64,000 bases of DNA. Source: Acidimicrobiales bacterium. Its GTDB lineage: Bacteria; Actinomycetota; Acidimicrobiia; Acidimicrobiales; Bog-793. Shown here one piece after another: positions 1 to 8,782 of this stretch. The number at the start of each line of letters is the position of its first letter. Within the stretch, counting starts at the first letter, position 1. The stretch is taken from positions 61,632 through 125,631 of the forward strand of contig DATGLP010000014.1 of the NCBI GenBank assembly GCA_035294085.1, given 5' to 3'. The notes beneath the pieces were generated by a model that saw only the letters and a list, made by a program, of their open reading frames with translations, did not search any database and was not told the DNA's origin. Position numbers and translations under genes: made by a program.

Positions 1-51
1 GGCGGCACGGTCCGCCAGGCTACCGAGGACGCGCCGCCGAGGGCACGAGCC

Positions 52-516
52 TCACGCCGGCTGGGCGACCATGACGACGAGCGCGGCGAGGAAGCACAGC
101 GTCGTCCCGGCGGCGCCGAGGACGACGCGGCGCGCCGGCGCGCCGAGCGGCCCCGGCGGGCCGGCGCGGCGAGCGGCGAGGCCCGCCTGCAGCTCGCGCT
201 CTGCCGGCCAGACGACCGCCGACGCGATCGCCACGGCGGCGAGCCACAGGCCGAGGCCGATCCACGGGAAGGCGCGGCGGGCGTCGGCCGGGTCGAGACC
301 CAAGAGCGCGCCCCCGAAGACGGGCACGAGGAGGACGGCCCGGCTGGCGAGGTTGCGCCCCGGCGAGAAGTACCGGCGCGCGGCGTCGAGGGCGGCGAGG
401 TCGCGGGCGCGCGCGACGGCGAGCGCGAAGGCGCCGCTCGCGCCGAGCGCGCCGAAGCCGACGAGCCCGGCGAGGACGTGGCACGCGAGGAGGGTCGCGA
501 AGCCCGGTCCGGTCAC
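52..516 (-). CDS. small integral membrane protein (DUF2269-like)
   Basis: A 154-residue hydrophobic protein with about four membrane segments, near residues 5-30, 55-75, 82-105 and 130-152. The pattern (an early His in the first helix, short loops, a basic cytosolic stretch around residue 115-130) resembles DUF2269-type small membrane proteins, but I recognise no catalytic motif. The start is a GTG at 516; no better start lies upstream. It is divergent from galT with only about 60 bases between them. The assignment rests on hydropathy and loose family resemblance, so no function is proposed. Confidence 0.6.
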   Translation of the reverse strand: MTGPGFATLLACHVLAGLVGFGALGASGAFALAVARARDLAALDAARRYFSPGRNLASRAVLLVPVFGGALLGLDPADARRAFPWIGLGLWLAAVAIASAVVWPAERELQAGLAARRAGPPGPLGAPARRVVLGAAGTTLCFLAALVVMVAQPA

Positions 517-578
517 GGCGTGCCGCGTGGTCGCCGCCGCACACGGCTAGCGTTGTAGCTAGTGAGTAGGTGGCGTTG

Positions 579-1604
579 ATGGAGAAGGGGAGCGGGAACC
601 AGCTCCGCCTCGACCCCCTCTCGGGGCGGTGGGTGGCCGTGTCCACGAGGCGCTCGGAGCGAGCTGCCGCCTTCCTCCCGCGCCAGCCGACGCCGGTCGA
701 CGTCGTGACGAGCTGCCCGTTCTGCCCGGGAAACGAGGACGCCACGCCGCCGGCGCTCGAGACCTACGGCAACGAGGGCGAGTGGCTCGTGCGCGTCGTT
801 CCGAACCGCTACCCGGCCTTCGAGGGCAACGAGCCCTTCGTCGTCGTCCACCGCGGGCCGGTGTTCACCCAGGCGCCCGCCAGCGGGATCCACGAGGTGC
901 TCGTCTTCTCCCCCGACCACCACCGCCAGTGGGCCTCCTTCGACGACCACCAGAGCGACCTCGTCATGGCCGCGATCCGGGACCGCATCGAGGAGCACGA
1001 GTCGACGCCGGGCCTGCGCTACAGCCAGCTCTTCGTGAACTTCGGCCGAGAGGCGGGGGCCTCCCTCGAGCACCCGCACGGCCAGCTGCTCGGGATCCCC
1101 TTCGTCCCGCGCGAGCTCGTCGACGAGCAGGGCGGCTTCGCCCGCTTCGCGGGCGGCTGTCTGCTGTGCACCGCGGCGGAGGCCGAGGAGCGCGCCGGCT
1201 ACCGCCTGATCGAGGCGGGCGAGCACGCCGTCACCTTCGCCCCGTTCTGGAGCGGGACGCCCTACGAGATGCTCATCGTGCCGCGCGCGCACGAGGCGCA
1301 CCTGCACCGGGCGAGCCCGCTCGACCTGTTCGGCGTCGGCATCGCGGTGCGCAACGCCCTCGCGGCGCTCGAGGCGCACTGCGGCGACCTCGCCTACAAC
1401 GCCGTCTTCCACGCCGCCCCCTACCGGGCCTCGTCGCCGTTCCACTGGCACGTGCACATCCTGCCGAAGCTGACGACGCGCGCGGGCTTCGAGCTCGGCA
1501 CCGGGGTCTACATCAACGTCGTCTCGCCCGAGCACGCCGCCGAGGACCTGCGGCGCGCGCTCGGCGAGCTCGCCCGTCAGCCCTCGGCAGGGCTCGCCTC
1601 GTAG
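579..1604 (+). CDS. galT: galactose-1-phosphate uridylyltransferase
   Basis: GalT exchanges UMP between UDP-glucose and galactose-1-phosphate in the Leloir pathway (cytosolic). The 341-residue length fits the family. An N-terminal CPFC pair is a likely metal site, the active-site HPHGQ motif (nucleophilic His between Pro and Gly-Gln) is present mid-protein, and a C-terminal HWHVH cluster is typical of the HIT-like fold. I chose the ATG at 579 because AGGTGG lies five bases upstream; a GTG at 570 would fall inside that ribosome binding site. The 3' end overlaps the convergent maltokinase gene by 28 bases. No galK or galE is adjacent; the neighbours are trehalose/maltose genes. Confidence 0.9.
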   Translation: MEKGSGNQLRLDPLSGRWVAVSTRRSERAAAFLPRQPTPVDVVTSCPFCPGNEDATPPALETYGNEGEWLVRVVPNRYPAFEGNEPFVVVHRGPVFTQAPASGIHEVLVFSPDHHRQWASFDDHQSDLVMAAIRDRIEEHESTPGLRYSQLFVNFGREAGASLEHPHGQLLGIPFVPRELVDEQGGFARFAGGCLLCTAAEAEERAGYRLIEAGEHAVTFAPFWSGTPYEMLIVPRAHEAHLHRASPLDLFGVGIAVRNALAALEAHCGDLAYNAVFHAAPYRASSPFHWHVHILPKLTTRAGFELGTGVYINVVSPEHAAEDLRRALGELARQPSAGLAS

Positions 1605-2902
1605 CGACGGTCGCGCACGAGGGCGAACGCCTCGAGCAGGAGACCTGCCGCGGCCGGGTGCCCCGGCAGGAGGCGGTCGATGCCGGGAGCGGCGCGGTAG
1701 CCCTCGAGGAAGGCCTCCTGGTTGCGCCGCGCCCAGGCGCCGGCGAGCGCCTCGGCGAGCTCGGCCTCGTCGCTCGGCCGCAGCTGCGCGGCCTCCCGGG
1801 CGACCTGGCGCAGCGAGAAGCACATGTCGGCGACGTCCTCGAGCGGCGAGCCCGTGCGCGCCGGGAGCGAGGTGTGCGGCCGGCGCGACGCGTAGAGCGG
1901 GTCGTCGGAGAAGCCGGCGACGACCCACCCCGGCTCGGCGCGCATCACGCGGCGCAGGTGGTAGTCGCCGTGCAGTCGGATGGCGCGCCCCGTCGTCCCC
2001 GGCTCGAGCGCCGCGATCGCCCCGACGAGCGAGCGGGCGCGCTCGAGGCGCTCGAGCCCCTCGCCGCACCCCGCCGCCACGATGGCCGCCAGGGCCTCCG
2101 GCGTCGCGACCCGGTCGCCGAAGGCAGCGGCGAGGGCGAGGTGGAGGGAGCCGGTCATCGCCCCGAGGCGGCGCATCTCCGAGGCGAGGTCGCCGCCGGT
2201 CGCCGAGGTCGCCTCCTCGAGGTCCTCGGCCGGCGCGCCCGAGGCCTCGCGCACCTCCGCGGCGCGCGCGAGGAGGTCGCGAAGCGACGTCAGGGCGAGC
2301 AGGCGTCCCTCGAGGGCGCCCGGGAGGAACTCGCGCACGAGGGCGACGTCGAAGCCCTCGGCGCGCCAGGCCGCGATCGGGGCGAGCATCGCGTTGAAGC
2401 CGACGCTGTCCAGGCGCAGCATCGCCTCGACCTCCGGGCGCACGCCCGGCTCGAGCACGCGGTAGCACTTCATGAACAGGCGGTCGTCGAACACGAGCGA
2501 CGCGTGCGAGACGAGGGTCGAGACGTGGCGGACCCGCTCGGCGTGCTCGGCGCCTTGCGTCGCGAGGTCGAGGAGCTCGAGGGCCAAGGTGTCGTCGGCG
2601 AGCGCCTCGTAGACGAGGACGTCCTCGCCGCCGTCGTCCGCCGACCCGATGATCGCCTCCTCGCGCCCGCCGAGCATTCCCGCCACCGCGGCGGGGTTGC
2701 GCCAGCCGACGAGGAGCTGGAAGCGCCGCTCGCCGCGCCCGACGAGGAGCCGGGCGAGCCCCGGGCGCCCGTCGCGCAGCACCGAGTACGAGAGCAGGGC
2801 CGCTGGCGCCGGCGCGAGGCCGGCGATCGCCAGGCCGAACCAGGGCTGGCGCTCGAGGTAGGCGAGCGCGAGGGGCGCGAGGGACTCGGCGGTCGGTGCC
2901 AT
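1577..2902 (-). CDS. mak: maltokinase (Pep2/Mak family)
   Basis: Phosphorylates maltose to maltose-1-phosphate with ATP, the step that feeds GlgE-type alpha-glucan synthesis. The 441-residue protein has the family's length and layout: an N-terminal cap rich in short beta strands, then an aminoglycoside-phosphotransferase-like kinase half with a catalytic-loop sequence (RLHGDYHLRR) and a following Asp-containing metal segment (VVAGFSDDPLY). The ATG at 2902 overlaps the treS stop by one base (TGATG), so the two are translationally coupled. In many actinobacteria TreS and Mak form a complex or a fusion; here they are separate but adjacent. No glgE is in the window. Confidence 0.88.
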   Translation of the reverse strand: MAPTAESLAPLALAYLERQPWFGLAIAGLAPAPAALLSYSVLRDGRPGLARLLVGRGERRFQLLVGWRNPAAVAGMLGGREEAIIGSADDGGEDVLVYEALADDTLALELLDLATQGAEHAERVRHVSTLVSHASLVFDDRLFMKCYRVLEPGVRPEVEAMLRLDSVGFNAMLAPIAAWRAEGFDVALVREFLPGALEGRLLALTSLRDLLARAAEVREASGAPAEDLEEATSATGGDLASEMRRLGAMTGSLHLALAAAFGDRVATPEALAAIVAAGCGEGLERLERARSLVGAIAALEPGTTGRAIRLHGDYHLRRVMRAEPGWVVAGFSDDPLYASRRPHTSLPARTGSPLEDVADMCFSLRQVAREAAQLRPSDEAELAEALAGAWARRNQEAFLEGYRAAPGIDRLLPGHPAAAGLLLEAFALVRDRRYEASPAEG

Positions 2903-4614
2903 CAGCGCTCCTCCAGCTCGAACCAGTAGAAGCCGTAGGGACCGAGGGTGATCTGGTAGCCGTCGGTGGCGGGGGGGAACGCCGAACGGCCGATCAGCTC
3001 GATCGGCCGGAGCCCCTCGAAGCGTCCCAGGCTGAGCTCGGTGGCCTGCGCGAACCGGGAGAGGTTGGCCACGCACAGGATCGTCTCCCGCCCGCCGGGC
3101 TCCCCGCGCTCGCCGGAGCGCACGTAGGCGAGCACCGACGGGTTGTCGGCCGGCAGCACCTCGAGGCTGCCCGTGGCGAGCACGAGGTGGTGCCGGCGGA
3201 TCGCGAGCATCCGGCGCAGCCAGTGGAGGAACGACGAGGTGTCCCGCAGCGCCGACTCGACGTTCAGCGCCTGGTAGCCGTACACGGGGTCCATGAGCGG
3301 CGGCAGGTGGAGCTGCGCGAAGTCGGCCCGGGAGAAGCCGCCGTTGCGGTCCGGCGTCCACTGCATCGGCGTGCGCACCGCGTCGCGATCGCCGAGGTAG
3401 ATGTTGTCGCCCATCAGGATCTCGTCGCCGTAGTACAGGACGGGCGCCCCCGGCAGCGACAGCAGGAACGCGTAGAGCAGCTCGGCGACGCGCCGGTCGT
3501 TGTCGATGAGCGGCGCGAGCCGGCGCCGGATGCCGAGGTTCTTGCGCATCCGCGGGTCCGCCGCGTACTCCTGGTACATGTAGTCGCGCTCGTCGTCGGC
3601 GACCATCTCGAGCGTCAGCTCGTCGTGGTTGCGCAGGAAGATCCCCCACTGGCAGTTCGGCGGGATGGCGGGGGTCTGGGCGAGGATCTCGGTGATCGGG
3701 AACCGCTGCTCGCGGCGCACCGCCATGAACATGCGCGGCATGAGGGGGAAGTGGAAGCACATGTGGCACTCGTCGCCGTCCCCGAAGTAGTCGACGACGT
3801 CGGCGGGCCACTGGTTCACCTCGGCGAGCAGCACCCGCCCGGGGAAGTCGCGGTCCATCTCGCGCCGCAGCCGGCGGAGGAAGGCGTGCGTCTCGGGCAG
3901 GTTCTCGCACCTCGTCCCGTCCCGCTCGTAGAGGTAGGCGACCGCGTCGAGGCGGAAGCCGTCGAGGCCGACCTCGAGCCAGAAGCGGAGCACCGAGACG
4001 ATGGCGTCGCGCACCTCGGGGTTGTCGAAGTTGAGGTCCGGCTGGTGGTGGAAGAAGCGGTGCCAGTAGTACTGACCCCGGACTGGGTCGTAGGTCCAGT
4101 TCGACGGCTCGGTGTCGCAGAAGATCACCCGCACGTCCGACCAGCGCTGGTCGTCGTCGGACCACACGTACCAGTCCGCCTTCGGGTTGTCCCGCGACGA
4201 GCGCGACTCCTGGAACCACGGGTGCTGGTCGCTCGTGTGGTTGATGACGAGGTCGGCGATGACCCGGATGCCGCGCGCGTGCGCCTCGTCGACGAGGCGC
4301 TTCACGTCCTCGACGGTGCCGAGCTCGGGCGCCACCGAGAAGTAGTCGGCCACGTCGTAGCCGCCGTCGCGAAGCGGCGAGGGGTAGAACGGGAGGAGCC
4401 AGATGCAGTCGATCCCGAGCCACGCGAGGTAGTCGAGCTTCTCGATGACGCCCTCGAGGTCCCCGACGCCGTCGCCGTCGGAGTCGTAGAAGCCCCGGAC
4501 CCCGAGCTCGTAGAAGACCGCCCGCCGGTACCAGTGGGGGTCGTCGTCGAGCGGGCGTGCGCGCTCGGCGACGCCGAGGCTCACGAGGGACGGGTCGCGA
4601 GCGGGTGCAGCCAT
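2902..4614 (-). CDS. treS: trehalose synthase (maltose alpha-D-glucosyltransferase)
   Basis: TreS interconverts maltose and trehalose. It is a GH13 (alpha-amylase clan) enzyme of 570 residues, the usual length for TreS without a fused kinase. Seen: the TIM-barrel start with a calcium-type DSDGDGVGD loop (about 44-52), region I DLVINHTSDQH (121-131), nucleophile Asp223 in GFRLDA, acid/base Glu265 in LLAEVNQ, and Asp331 in LRNHDE. A C-terminal beta domain ends at residue 570. It is the first gene of a two-gene unit with mak. The window's OtsA/OtsB genes give a second, UDP-glucose-dependent trehalose route. Confidence 0.95.
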   Translation of the reverse strand: MAAPARDPSLVSLGVAERARPLDDDPHWYRRAVFYELGVRGFYDSDGDGVGDLEGVIEKLDYLAWLGIDCIWLLPFYPSPLRDGGYDVADYFSVAPELGTVEDVKRLVDEAHARGIRVIADLVINHTSDQHPWFQESRSSRDNPKADWYVWSDDDQRWSDVRVIFCDTEPSNWTYDPVRGQYYWHRFFHHQPDLNFDNPEVRDAIVSVLRFWLEVGLDGFRLDAVAYLYERDGTRCENLPETHAFLRRLRREMDRDFPGRVLLAEVNQWPADVVDYFGDGDECHMCFHFPLMPRMFMAVRREQRFPITEILAQTPAIPPNCQWGIFLRNHDELTLEMVADDERDYMYQEYAADPRMRKNLGIRRRLAPLIDNDRRVAELLYAFLLSLPGAPVLYYGDEILMGDNIYLGDRDAVRTPMQWTPDRNGGFSRADFAQLHLPPLMDPVYGYQALNVESALRDTSSFLHWLRRMLAIRRHHLVLATGSLEVLPADNPSVLAYVRSGERGEPGGRETILCVANLSRFAQATELSLGRFEGLRPIELIGRSAFPPATDGYQITLGPYGFYWFELEER

Positions 4615-4646
4615 CGAGCGAGAGGCTAACGGCGCGGCGGACTCAC

Positions 4647-4666
4647 GCCCCGGCCCTCGCCGGGGC
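4647..4666 (-). terminator. hairpin between murA and treS
   Basis: A perfect 7-bp GC stem (GCCCCGG / CCGGGGC) with a 6-base loop lies just after the murA stop and before treS on the same strand. No U-tract follows, as is common in high-GC actinobacteria, so its role as a terminator is inferred from position and stem quality. Confidence 0.45.
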
Positions 4667-4677
4667 GGCTGGCCACG

Positions 4678-5937
4678 TCACGCCGACCGGACGCGCTCGA
4701 CGTCCGCCCCGATGGCGACGAGCTTCTCGACGAAGCGCTCGTAGCCACGGTCGATGTGCTCGACGCCGGTGACCGAGGTCTCGCCCTCGGCGACGAGCCC
4801 GGCGAGCACGAGCGCCGCGGCGGCGCGGATGTCGGGCGCGCGCACCGGCGCCCCGGACAGGCGGGGCACCCCCCGCACGACGGCGTGGTGGCCCTCGGTG
4901 CGGATGTCAGCGCCCATCCGGCGCAGCTCGTCGACGTAGCGGAAGCGGCCGGCGAAGAGGTTCTCGCTCACGATCGCCACCCCCGAGGCGACGCTCAGCA
5001 TCGTCACGATGAAGGGCTTGTAGTCCGTCGCCACCCCCGGGTACGGCAGGGTCGACACGTCGACGGACCGGAGCGAGCCGCTCGAGCGCACGAGCAGGCC
5101 CGAGGCGGTGACCTCGATCTCCATGCCCATCGCCGTCAGCTTCTCGAGCAGCATGTCCATGTGGTCGTGGCGCGCGCCGCGCAGGTGGACCTCGCCGCCG
5201 GCGAGCCCGACGGCGGCGCAGAACGTCGCCGCCTCCACCCGGTCGGCGACCGTCACGTGCGTCGCCGGGTGCAGCTCGTCGACCCCCTCGACCTCGATGC
5301 GCGACGTCCCCGCCCCCCGGATCCGGGCACCCATCGCGACGAGCAGCTCGGCGAGGTCCTGCACCTCGGGCTCGCGCGCCGCGTTCTCGATGAGCGTCGA
5401 CCCCTTGGCCAGGGTCGCCGCCATGAGCACGTTGTCGGTCGTGGTGTGGCTCGGGTACTCGAGCACGACCCGCGTGCCGACGAGGCGGTCGCAACGTCCC
5501 TCGACGTAGCCGTGCTCGGTCGTGAAGCGCGCGCCGAGGTCCGAGAGCGCCTTCAGGTGCATGTCGATCGGCCGCTGCCCGAAGTCGTCGCCGCCGGGGA
5601 GCGAGACGCGCGCGAAGCCCTGGCGAGCGAGCAGCGGGCCGAGCACGACGACCGACGCGCGCATCTTCTCGACGAGCTCGTAGGGGGCGACGGGCGTGAG
5701 CGCCTCCGGGCAGGTGACCTCGAGCGCCCCGTCGGCGCCGCGCGCCACCCGCGCCCCGGTCGCGGCGAGCACCTCGCCCATGATCGCCACGTCGGTGATG
5801 CGCGGCACGTTGTGCAGCCGCGTCGTCCCCGGGGCGAGGAGGCACGCGGCCATGAGCTTGAGCGCCGAGTTCTTCGCGCCCTGGATGACGACCTCGCCGG
5901 CGAGGTCGCGGCTCGGCCTCGCGATGATGCGCTCCAT
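4678..5937 (-). CDS. murA: UDP-N-acetylglucosamine 1-carboxyvinyltransferase, Asp-type active site
   Basis: MurA transfers enolpyruvate from PEP to UDP-GlcNAc, the first committed step of peptidoglycan synthesis. The 419-residue length, early [11 protein letters not shown] motif (residues 20-30) and repeated inside-out barrel domains are diagnostic. The ATG at 5937 begins the conserved N-terminus (MERIIARP). The loop residue that is Cys115 in E. coli is Asp117 here (PGG-D-D-F-G). The same Cys-to-Asp change in Mycobacterium tuberculosis MurA gives intrinsic fosfomycin resistance, so this enzyme is probably fosfomycin-insensitive. The gene is divergent from glpX and monocistronic. Confidence 0.95.
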   Translation of the reverse strand: MERIIARPSRDLAGEVVIQGAKNSALKLMAACLLAPGTTRLHNVPRITDVAIMGEVLAATGARVARGADGALEVTCPEALTPVAPYELVEKMRASVVVLGPLLARQGFARVSLPGGDDFGQRPIDMHLKALSDLGARFTTEHGYVEGRCDRLVGTRVVLEYPSHTTTDNVLMAATLAKGSTLIENAAREPEVQDLAELLVAMGARIRGAGTSRIEVEGVDELHPATHVTVADRVEAATFCAAVGLAGGEVHLRGARHDHMDMLLEKLTAMGMEIEVTASGLLVRSSGSLRSVDVSTLPYPGVATDYKPFIVTMLSVASGVAIVSENLFAGRFRYVDELRRMGADIRTEGHHAVVRGVPRLSGAPVRAPDIRAAAALVLAGLVAEGETSVTGVEHIDRGYERFVEKLVAIGADVERVRSA

Positions 5938-5982
5938 CGCCGGCAGCGTAGTGTGGCGCGCGCCCGCGTCCGCGGGCCCACG

Positions 5983-6011
5983 TTGCGCCGGTACCGCCTG
6001 CCCTCTAAGGT
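5983..6011 (+). promoter_or_regulatory. sigma-A-type promoter of glpX (leaderless)
   Basis: TTGCGC (5983-5988), a 17-base spacer and TAAGGT (6006-6011) form a vegetative-type promoter. The expected start of transcription (about 6018-6020) coincides with the GTG start codon at 6020, so the glpX mRNA is probably leaderless. Confidence 0.55.
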
Positions 6012-6019
6012 CGATCGCC

Positions 6020-7018
6020 GTGGCGAACGAGCGGCAGGCGCCCGACCGGAACCTGGCCCTCGAGATCGTCCGGGTGACCGAGGCGGCGGCCGTCGCCGCC
6101 AGCCGCTGGATGGGTCGCGGCGACAAGGAGGGGGCCGACGCCGCCGCGGTCGACGCGATGCGCTTCGTCCTGCACACCGTGTCGATGGACGGCATCGTCG
6201 TCATCGGCGAGGGGGAGAAGGACGAGGCCCCGATGCTCTACAACGGCGAGCGCATCGGCGACGGGTCGCCGCCCGAGGTCGACATCGCCGTCGACCCGAT
6301 CGACGGTACACGCCTCACCGCCCTCGGACGCGGCGGCGCGCTCTCGGTGATCGCCCTCGCCGAGCGCGGCACGATGTTCAATCCCGGCCCCGCCGTCTAC
6401 ATGGAGAAGCTCGCCGTCGGCCCGGAGGCGGCCGGGCGCGTGTCCATCGAGGCCACGCCGGCCGAGAACCTGCGAGAGATCGCGAAGGCGAAGGGGACCT
6501 CGGTCGGCGATCTCACCGCCATCGTGCTCGACCGGCCGCGCCACGCCGAGCTCATCGAGGAGATCCGGCGTGCCGGCGCCCGCATCCGGCTCATCACCGA
6601 CGGGGACGTCGCCGGGGCGATCGCGACCGCGTGGCCGGACTCGGGCGCCGATGTCCTCTTCGGCATCGGCGGGACCCCCGAGGGGGTGATCGCCGCGGCC
6701 GCCCTGCGGGGGATGGGCGGCGAGATCCAGGGCCGGCTGTGGCCCCGCAGCGAGGAGGAGCGCGCCGCGATCGAGGCCGCCGGCTACGAGATCGACAAGG
6801 TCCTCGGCATCGACGACCTCGTTCGCAGCGACAACTGCTTCTTCGCCGCGACGGGCATCACCGACGGCGAGCTGCTGCGCGGCGTGCGCTACACGAGGGC
6901 CGGGGCGACGACGGACTCCCTCGTCGTGCGCTCGATGTCGGGGACCGTCCGGCTCGTCGTCGCGCGGCACCGCATCGAGAAGATGCGCCAGTTCCGCCTC
7001 ATCGACGTGGCGAACTGA
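6020..7018 (+). CDS. glpX: class II fructose-1,6-bisphosphatase
   Basis: Hydrolyses fructose-1,6-bisphosphate to fructose-6-phosphate in gluconeogenesis; GlpX-type enzymes are the usual FBPase of actinobacteria. The 332-residue protein carries the metal-binding signatures [12 protein letters not shown] and DPIDGT of the Li-sensitive phosphatase fold, and the family's GIGGTPEGV segment. The GTG at 6020 is chosen because the conserved N-terminus ([15 protein letters not shown]) follows shortly and a promoter ends nine bases before it. Upstream in-frame sequence is antisense to murA and is not coding. The gene is monocistronic and divergent from murA. Confidence 0.94.
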   Translation: MANERQAPDRNLALEIVRVTEAAAVAASRWMGRGDKEGADAAAVDAMRFVLHTVSMDGIVVIGEGEKDEAPMLYNGERIGDGSPPEVDIAVDPIDGTRLTALGRGGALSVIALAERGTMFNPGPAVYMEKLAVGPEAAGRVSIEATPAENLREIAKAKGTSVGDLTAIVLDRPRHAELIEEIRRAGARIRLITDGDVAGAIATAWPDSGADVLFGIGGTPEGVIAAAALRGMGGEIQGRLWPRSEEERAAIEAAGYEIDKVLGIDDLVRSDNCFFAATGITDGELLRGVRYTRAGATTDSLVVRSMSGTVRLVVARHRIEKMRQFRLIDVAN

Positions 7019-7026
7019 GGCGTTCG

Positions 7027-7055
7027 GCCCCGAGCCGTGCCGGCGGCGTCGGGGC
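7027..7055. terminator. compound hairpin between convergent glpX and nucleotidyltransferase genes
   Basis: A 7-bp outer stem (GCCCCGA at 7027-7033 with TCGGGGC at 7049-7055) encloses an inner GCCG/CGGC stem. It sits in the short gap between two convergent genes, so it could terminate both. No U-tract is present. Confidence 0.4.
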
Positions 7056-7597
7056 GCGCGCCGGCTCGACGTCAGCCGTGGAGGGCGACCCCGACCTGCA
7101 GCGCGAACCGCACGATGCCGGGCGTGCGCGCGCGGTCCTCGATCTCGGCGACGTCGGTGACGACGACGTCGACGGGCACCGGCAGGTCCGTGAGGGAGCG
7201 GAGCATGGCGATCACCGCATCGTGGTGACGACCCTCGAGGCGATCGAGGACGACGAGCACGTCGATGTCGGAGTCCGGCCCGTCGTCGCCCCGGGCGACC
7301 GAGCCGAACAGCACCACCTTGCGCGGCGCGAAGCGCTCGACGAGCCGGTCCACGACGTCGGGTACCCACTCCGACAGCGCCCGCCCCCCGTAGGTGGCCT
7401 TGCCAGCCCGTACCTGCCGGTCAGGGGCCGCCATCGCGACCTCCACGCGTCGCCACCCAGGCGCCGGCGCGCCGGCTCGCCGGGACGGCGAGGTGCCCGA
7501 TCACCGGGGCGCGCCCGGCGGCACGATCGCAGCCCTCGGGCAGCCCGGCGTCTCCGAACGGCTGGGCGCGCCGGCTCGCCCGAGGCGCGCCGGCTCG
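7056..7597. repeat. four scattered copies of a 13-mer GCGCGCCGGCTCG
   Basis: Identical copies occur at 7056-7068, 7467-7479, 7566-7578 and 7585-7597, flanking and upstream of the nucleotidyltransferase gene. The last two are 19 bases apart. The word is built of GC-rich steps that are common here, so the clustering may be compositional; it is recorded because all four lie within 550 bases. Confidence 0.35.
7072..7434 (-). CDS. minimal nucleotidyltransferase domain protein (MNT type)
   Basis: A 120-residue protein of the DNA polymerase beta-like nucleotidyltransferase superfamily. The signature GS-x-x-RG (residues 44-49) is followed by D56 and D58 in the S-D-I-D-V segment, and a third Asp (D89) sits in the VDVVV strand, so the metal-binding triad is complete. 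Stand-alone proteins of this size often act as the antitoxin half of HEPN/MNT pairs, where MNT adds AMP to the HEPN toxin, but no HEPN-like partner is visible on either side. The ATG at 7434 is supported by GGAGG five bases upstream. Function beyond nucleotidyl transfer is unknown. Confidence 0.75.
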   Translation of the reverse strand: MAAPDRQVRAGKATYGGRALSEWVPDVVDRLVERFAPRKVVLFGSVARGDDGPDSDIDVLVVLDRLEGRHHDAVIAMLRSLTDLPVPVDVVVTDVAEIEDRARTPGIVRFALQVGVALHG

Positions 7598-7999
7598 CAC
7601 GCGGCCCGTACCCGGCGCGCGCGGCACCTTCGGCCATGCGCTCGGCCGAATCGCCGTCCGCCTCGCGAGGGCGCCGAGGGCGTCGCACGGCGCAGCGGCG
7701 CCTGCGACGACGCCTCCGCTCCTGACGCAGCGCCACCTCGCGACATCGGCACATCGTCGCAGGTTCTCGCCGGCCAGGCCAGACGGGTGCCGCGGGGCAG
7801 CGGCTGGTCGGTCCGGCCGGGGCCCGAGCCGCTTCGAGGCGCGGCACGGGAGGGGGGCCGCCGCTCGCCGGCCGCCTGCGATCTCGCGCCAGGCGCGAGG
7901 TGGGCTCGTCCGGCCGGCCCCGCCGGGCTCGACGCGCCTCGACGACTGCCCCGGACCGACGCCCGGCCCGTCGGCCCGGACGCAGGGGCCGCGGGCGGC
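7447..7999. other. 553-base stretch without a convincing gene
   Basis: Open frames exist on both strands, but their products are Arg/Ala/Pro/Gly-rich with no hydrophobic core or motif, as expected from chance frames in GC-rich DNA. The segment holds three of the four 13-mer copies. It may be decayed sequence between the nucleotidyltransferase gene and the TetR gene. Confidence 0.5.
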
Positions 8000-8740
8000 T
8001 CACGTCGCCGATCCGCCTCGGCGGCGCCCCCCTGCCGCCCCGGGTCGATCGCCGCGTGCGACCCGGCGCGCCGGTCGCCGACGCCCGCGCGCGGCGCGCC
8101 CCGCATCGGCCCGTGAGGCGGCGAGCGCGAGCTCGGTCAGGAGCCCCGCTGCCTCGCGCTCGCCGAGCCCGTGGTCGCGGCACAGCGAGCGCCAGGTCCC
8201 GAAGGACACGGCGTGGCCGACCACGGCTCGCACGCGAGCCGGCGCGGCGGGGAAGGCGGCGGCGAGCACCGACGCGTAGCCGTGTTCCGCACGGCGCAGC
8301 TGGTCGCGAACGGTCGCCGGCACGTGCTCGAGCTCGCCGTAGATGCGCGTCAGCATCGCCTCCCCGTCCCGGTAGTAGCGGTAGAGGTCCTCGAGGCCCG
8401 CCGTCAGGCGCTCCTCGGGATCGTCGATCCGTGCCCAGGCCTCGGGGTCGGGCAGCCGCTGGCGCGCCAGCCAGTGCGCGGAGCACGCCGCATAGAGCGC
8501 CTCCTCGTCGGGGAAGTGGCGGTAGACGGTGAGGCGCGTCACGCGCGCGGCCTCGGCGATGGCCGCGATCGTCGTGGCGCGCGGTCCGAGCGTCTCGTGC
8601 ATGCGCACGGTCGCCTCGACGATGCGCCGGCGCGTCGCCTCGACTTGCGCCGCCCGGCGCACCATGCGGTACGCGCGTCGCTTGGGTGAACGTTGCTGTT
8701 CAGCCAACCCTTGACGCCCCCTCGAGGATGAGGCCATCAT
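8000..8740 (-). CDS. TetR-family transcriptional regulator
   Basis: The protein has a TetR N-terminal helix-turn-helix: a helix with RRRIVEATVRM, then TTIAAIAEAARVTRLTVYRHF with the classic Y-R-H-F end of the recognition region. A helical ligand-binding C-terminal domain follows. About 35 residues at the extreme C-terminus are only Arg/Gly/Ala, unlike the family, and may be a run-on after a lost stop. The start is uncertain: ATG pairs at 8740/8737, TTG at 8707 or ATG at 8665 are all possible, and none has a strong ribosome binding site. It is divergent from the cupin gene 42 bases away, its most likely target. Confidence 0.8.
   Translation of the reverse strand: MMASSSRGRQGLAEQQRSPKRRAYRMVRRAAQVEATRRRIVEATVRMHETLGPRATTIAAIAEAARVTRLTVYRHFPDEEALYAACSAHWLARQRLPDPEAWARIDDPEERLTAGLEDLYRYYRDGEAMLTRIYGELEHVPATVRDQLRRAEHGYASVLAAAFPAAPARVRAVVGHAVSFGTWRSLCRDHGLGEREAAGLLTELALAASRADAGRAARGRRRPARRVARGDRPGAAGGRRRGGSAT
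8687..8702. promoter_or_regulatory. candidate TetR operator (TGAAC-N6-GTTCA)
   Basis: A perfect 5+5 inverted repeat with a 6-base centre lies at the start of the TetR gene, next to a TTGACG (8711-8716) that could be the -35 of the cupin promoter. A second small palindrome, ACGC-AA-GCGT, sits at 8749-8758. Divergent TetR regulators usually bind such sites; the assignment is positional. Confidence 0.35.
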
Positions 8741-8782
8741 TTCGATGAACGCAAGCGTATCTTCAAGAGGAAGGAGCCCCCG

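Noticed and set aside
4756..7725. A 989-codon plus-strand frame across murA and glpX
   Set aside because: Both genes inside it are clearly real in other frames, and the product has no fold-like pattern.
7501..8106. A 201-codon minus-strand frame upstream of the nucleotidyltransferase
   Set aside because: Considered as a possible HEPN partner, but it lacks the R-x4-6-H motif and is low-complexity Arg/Ala/Pro/Gly.
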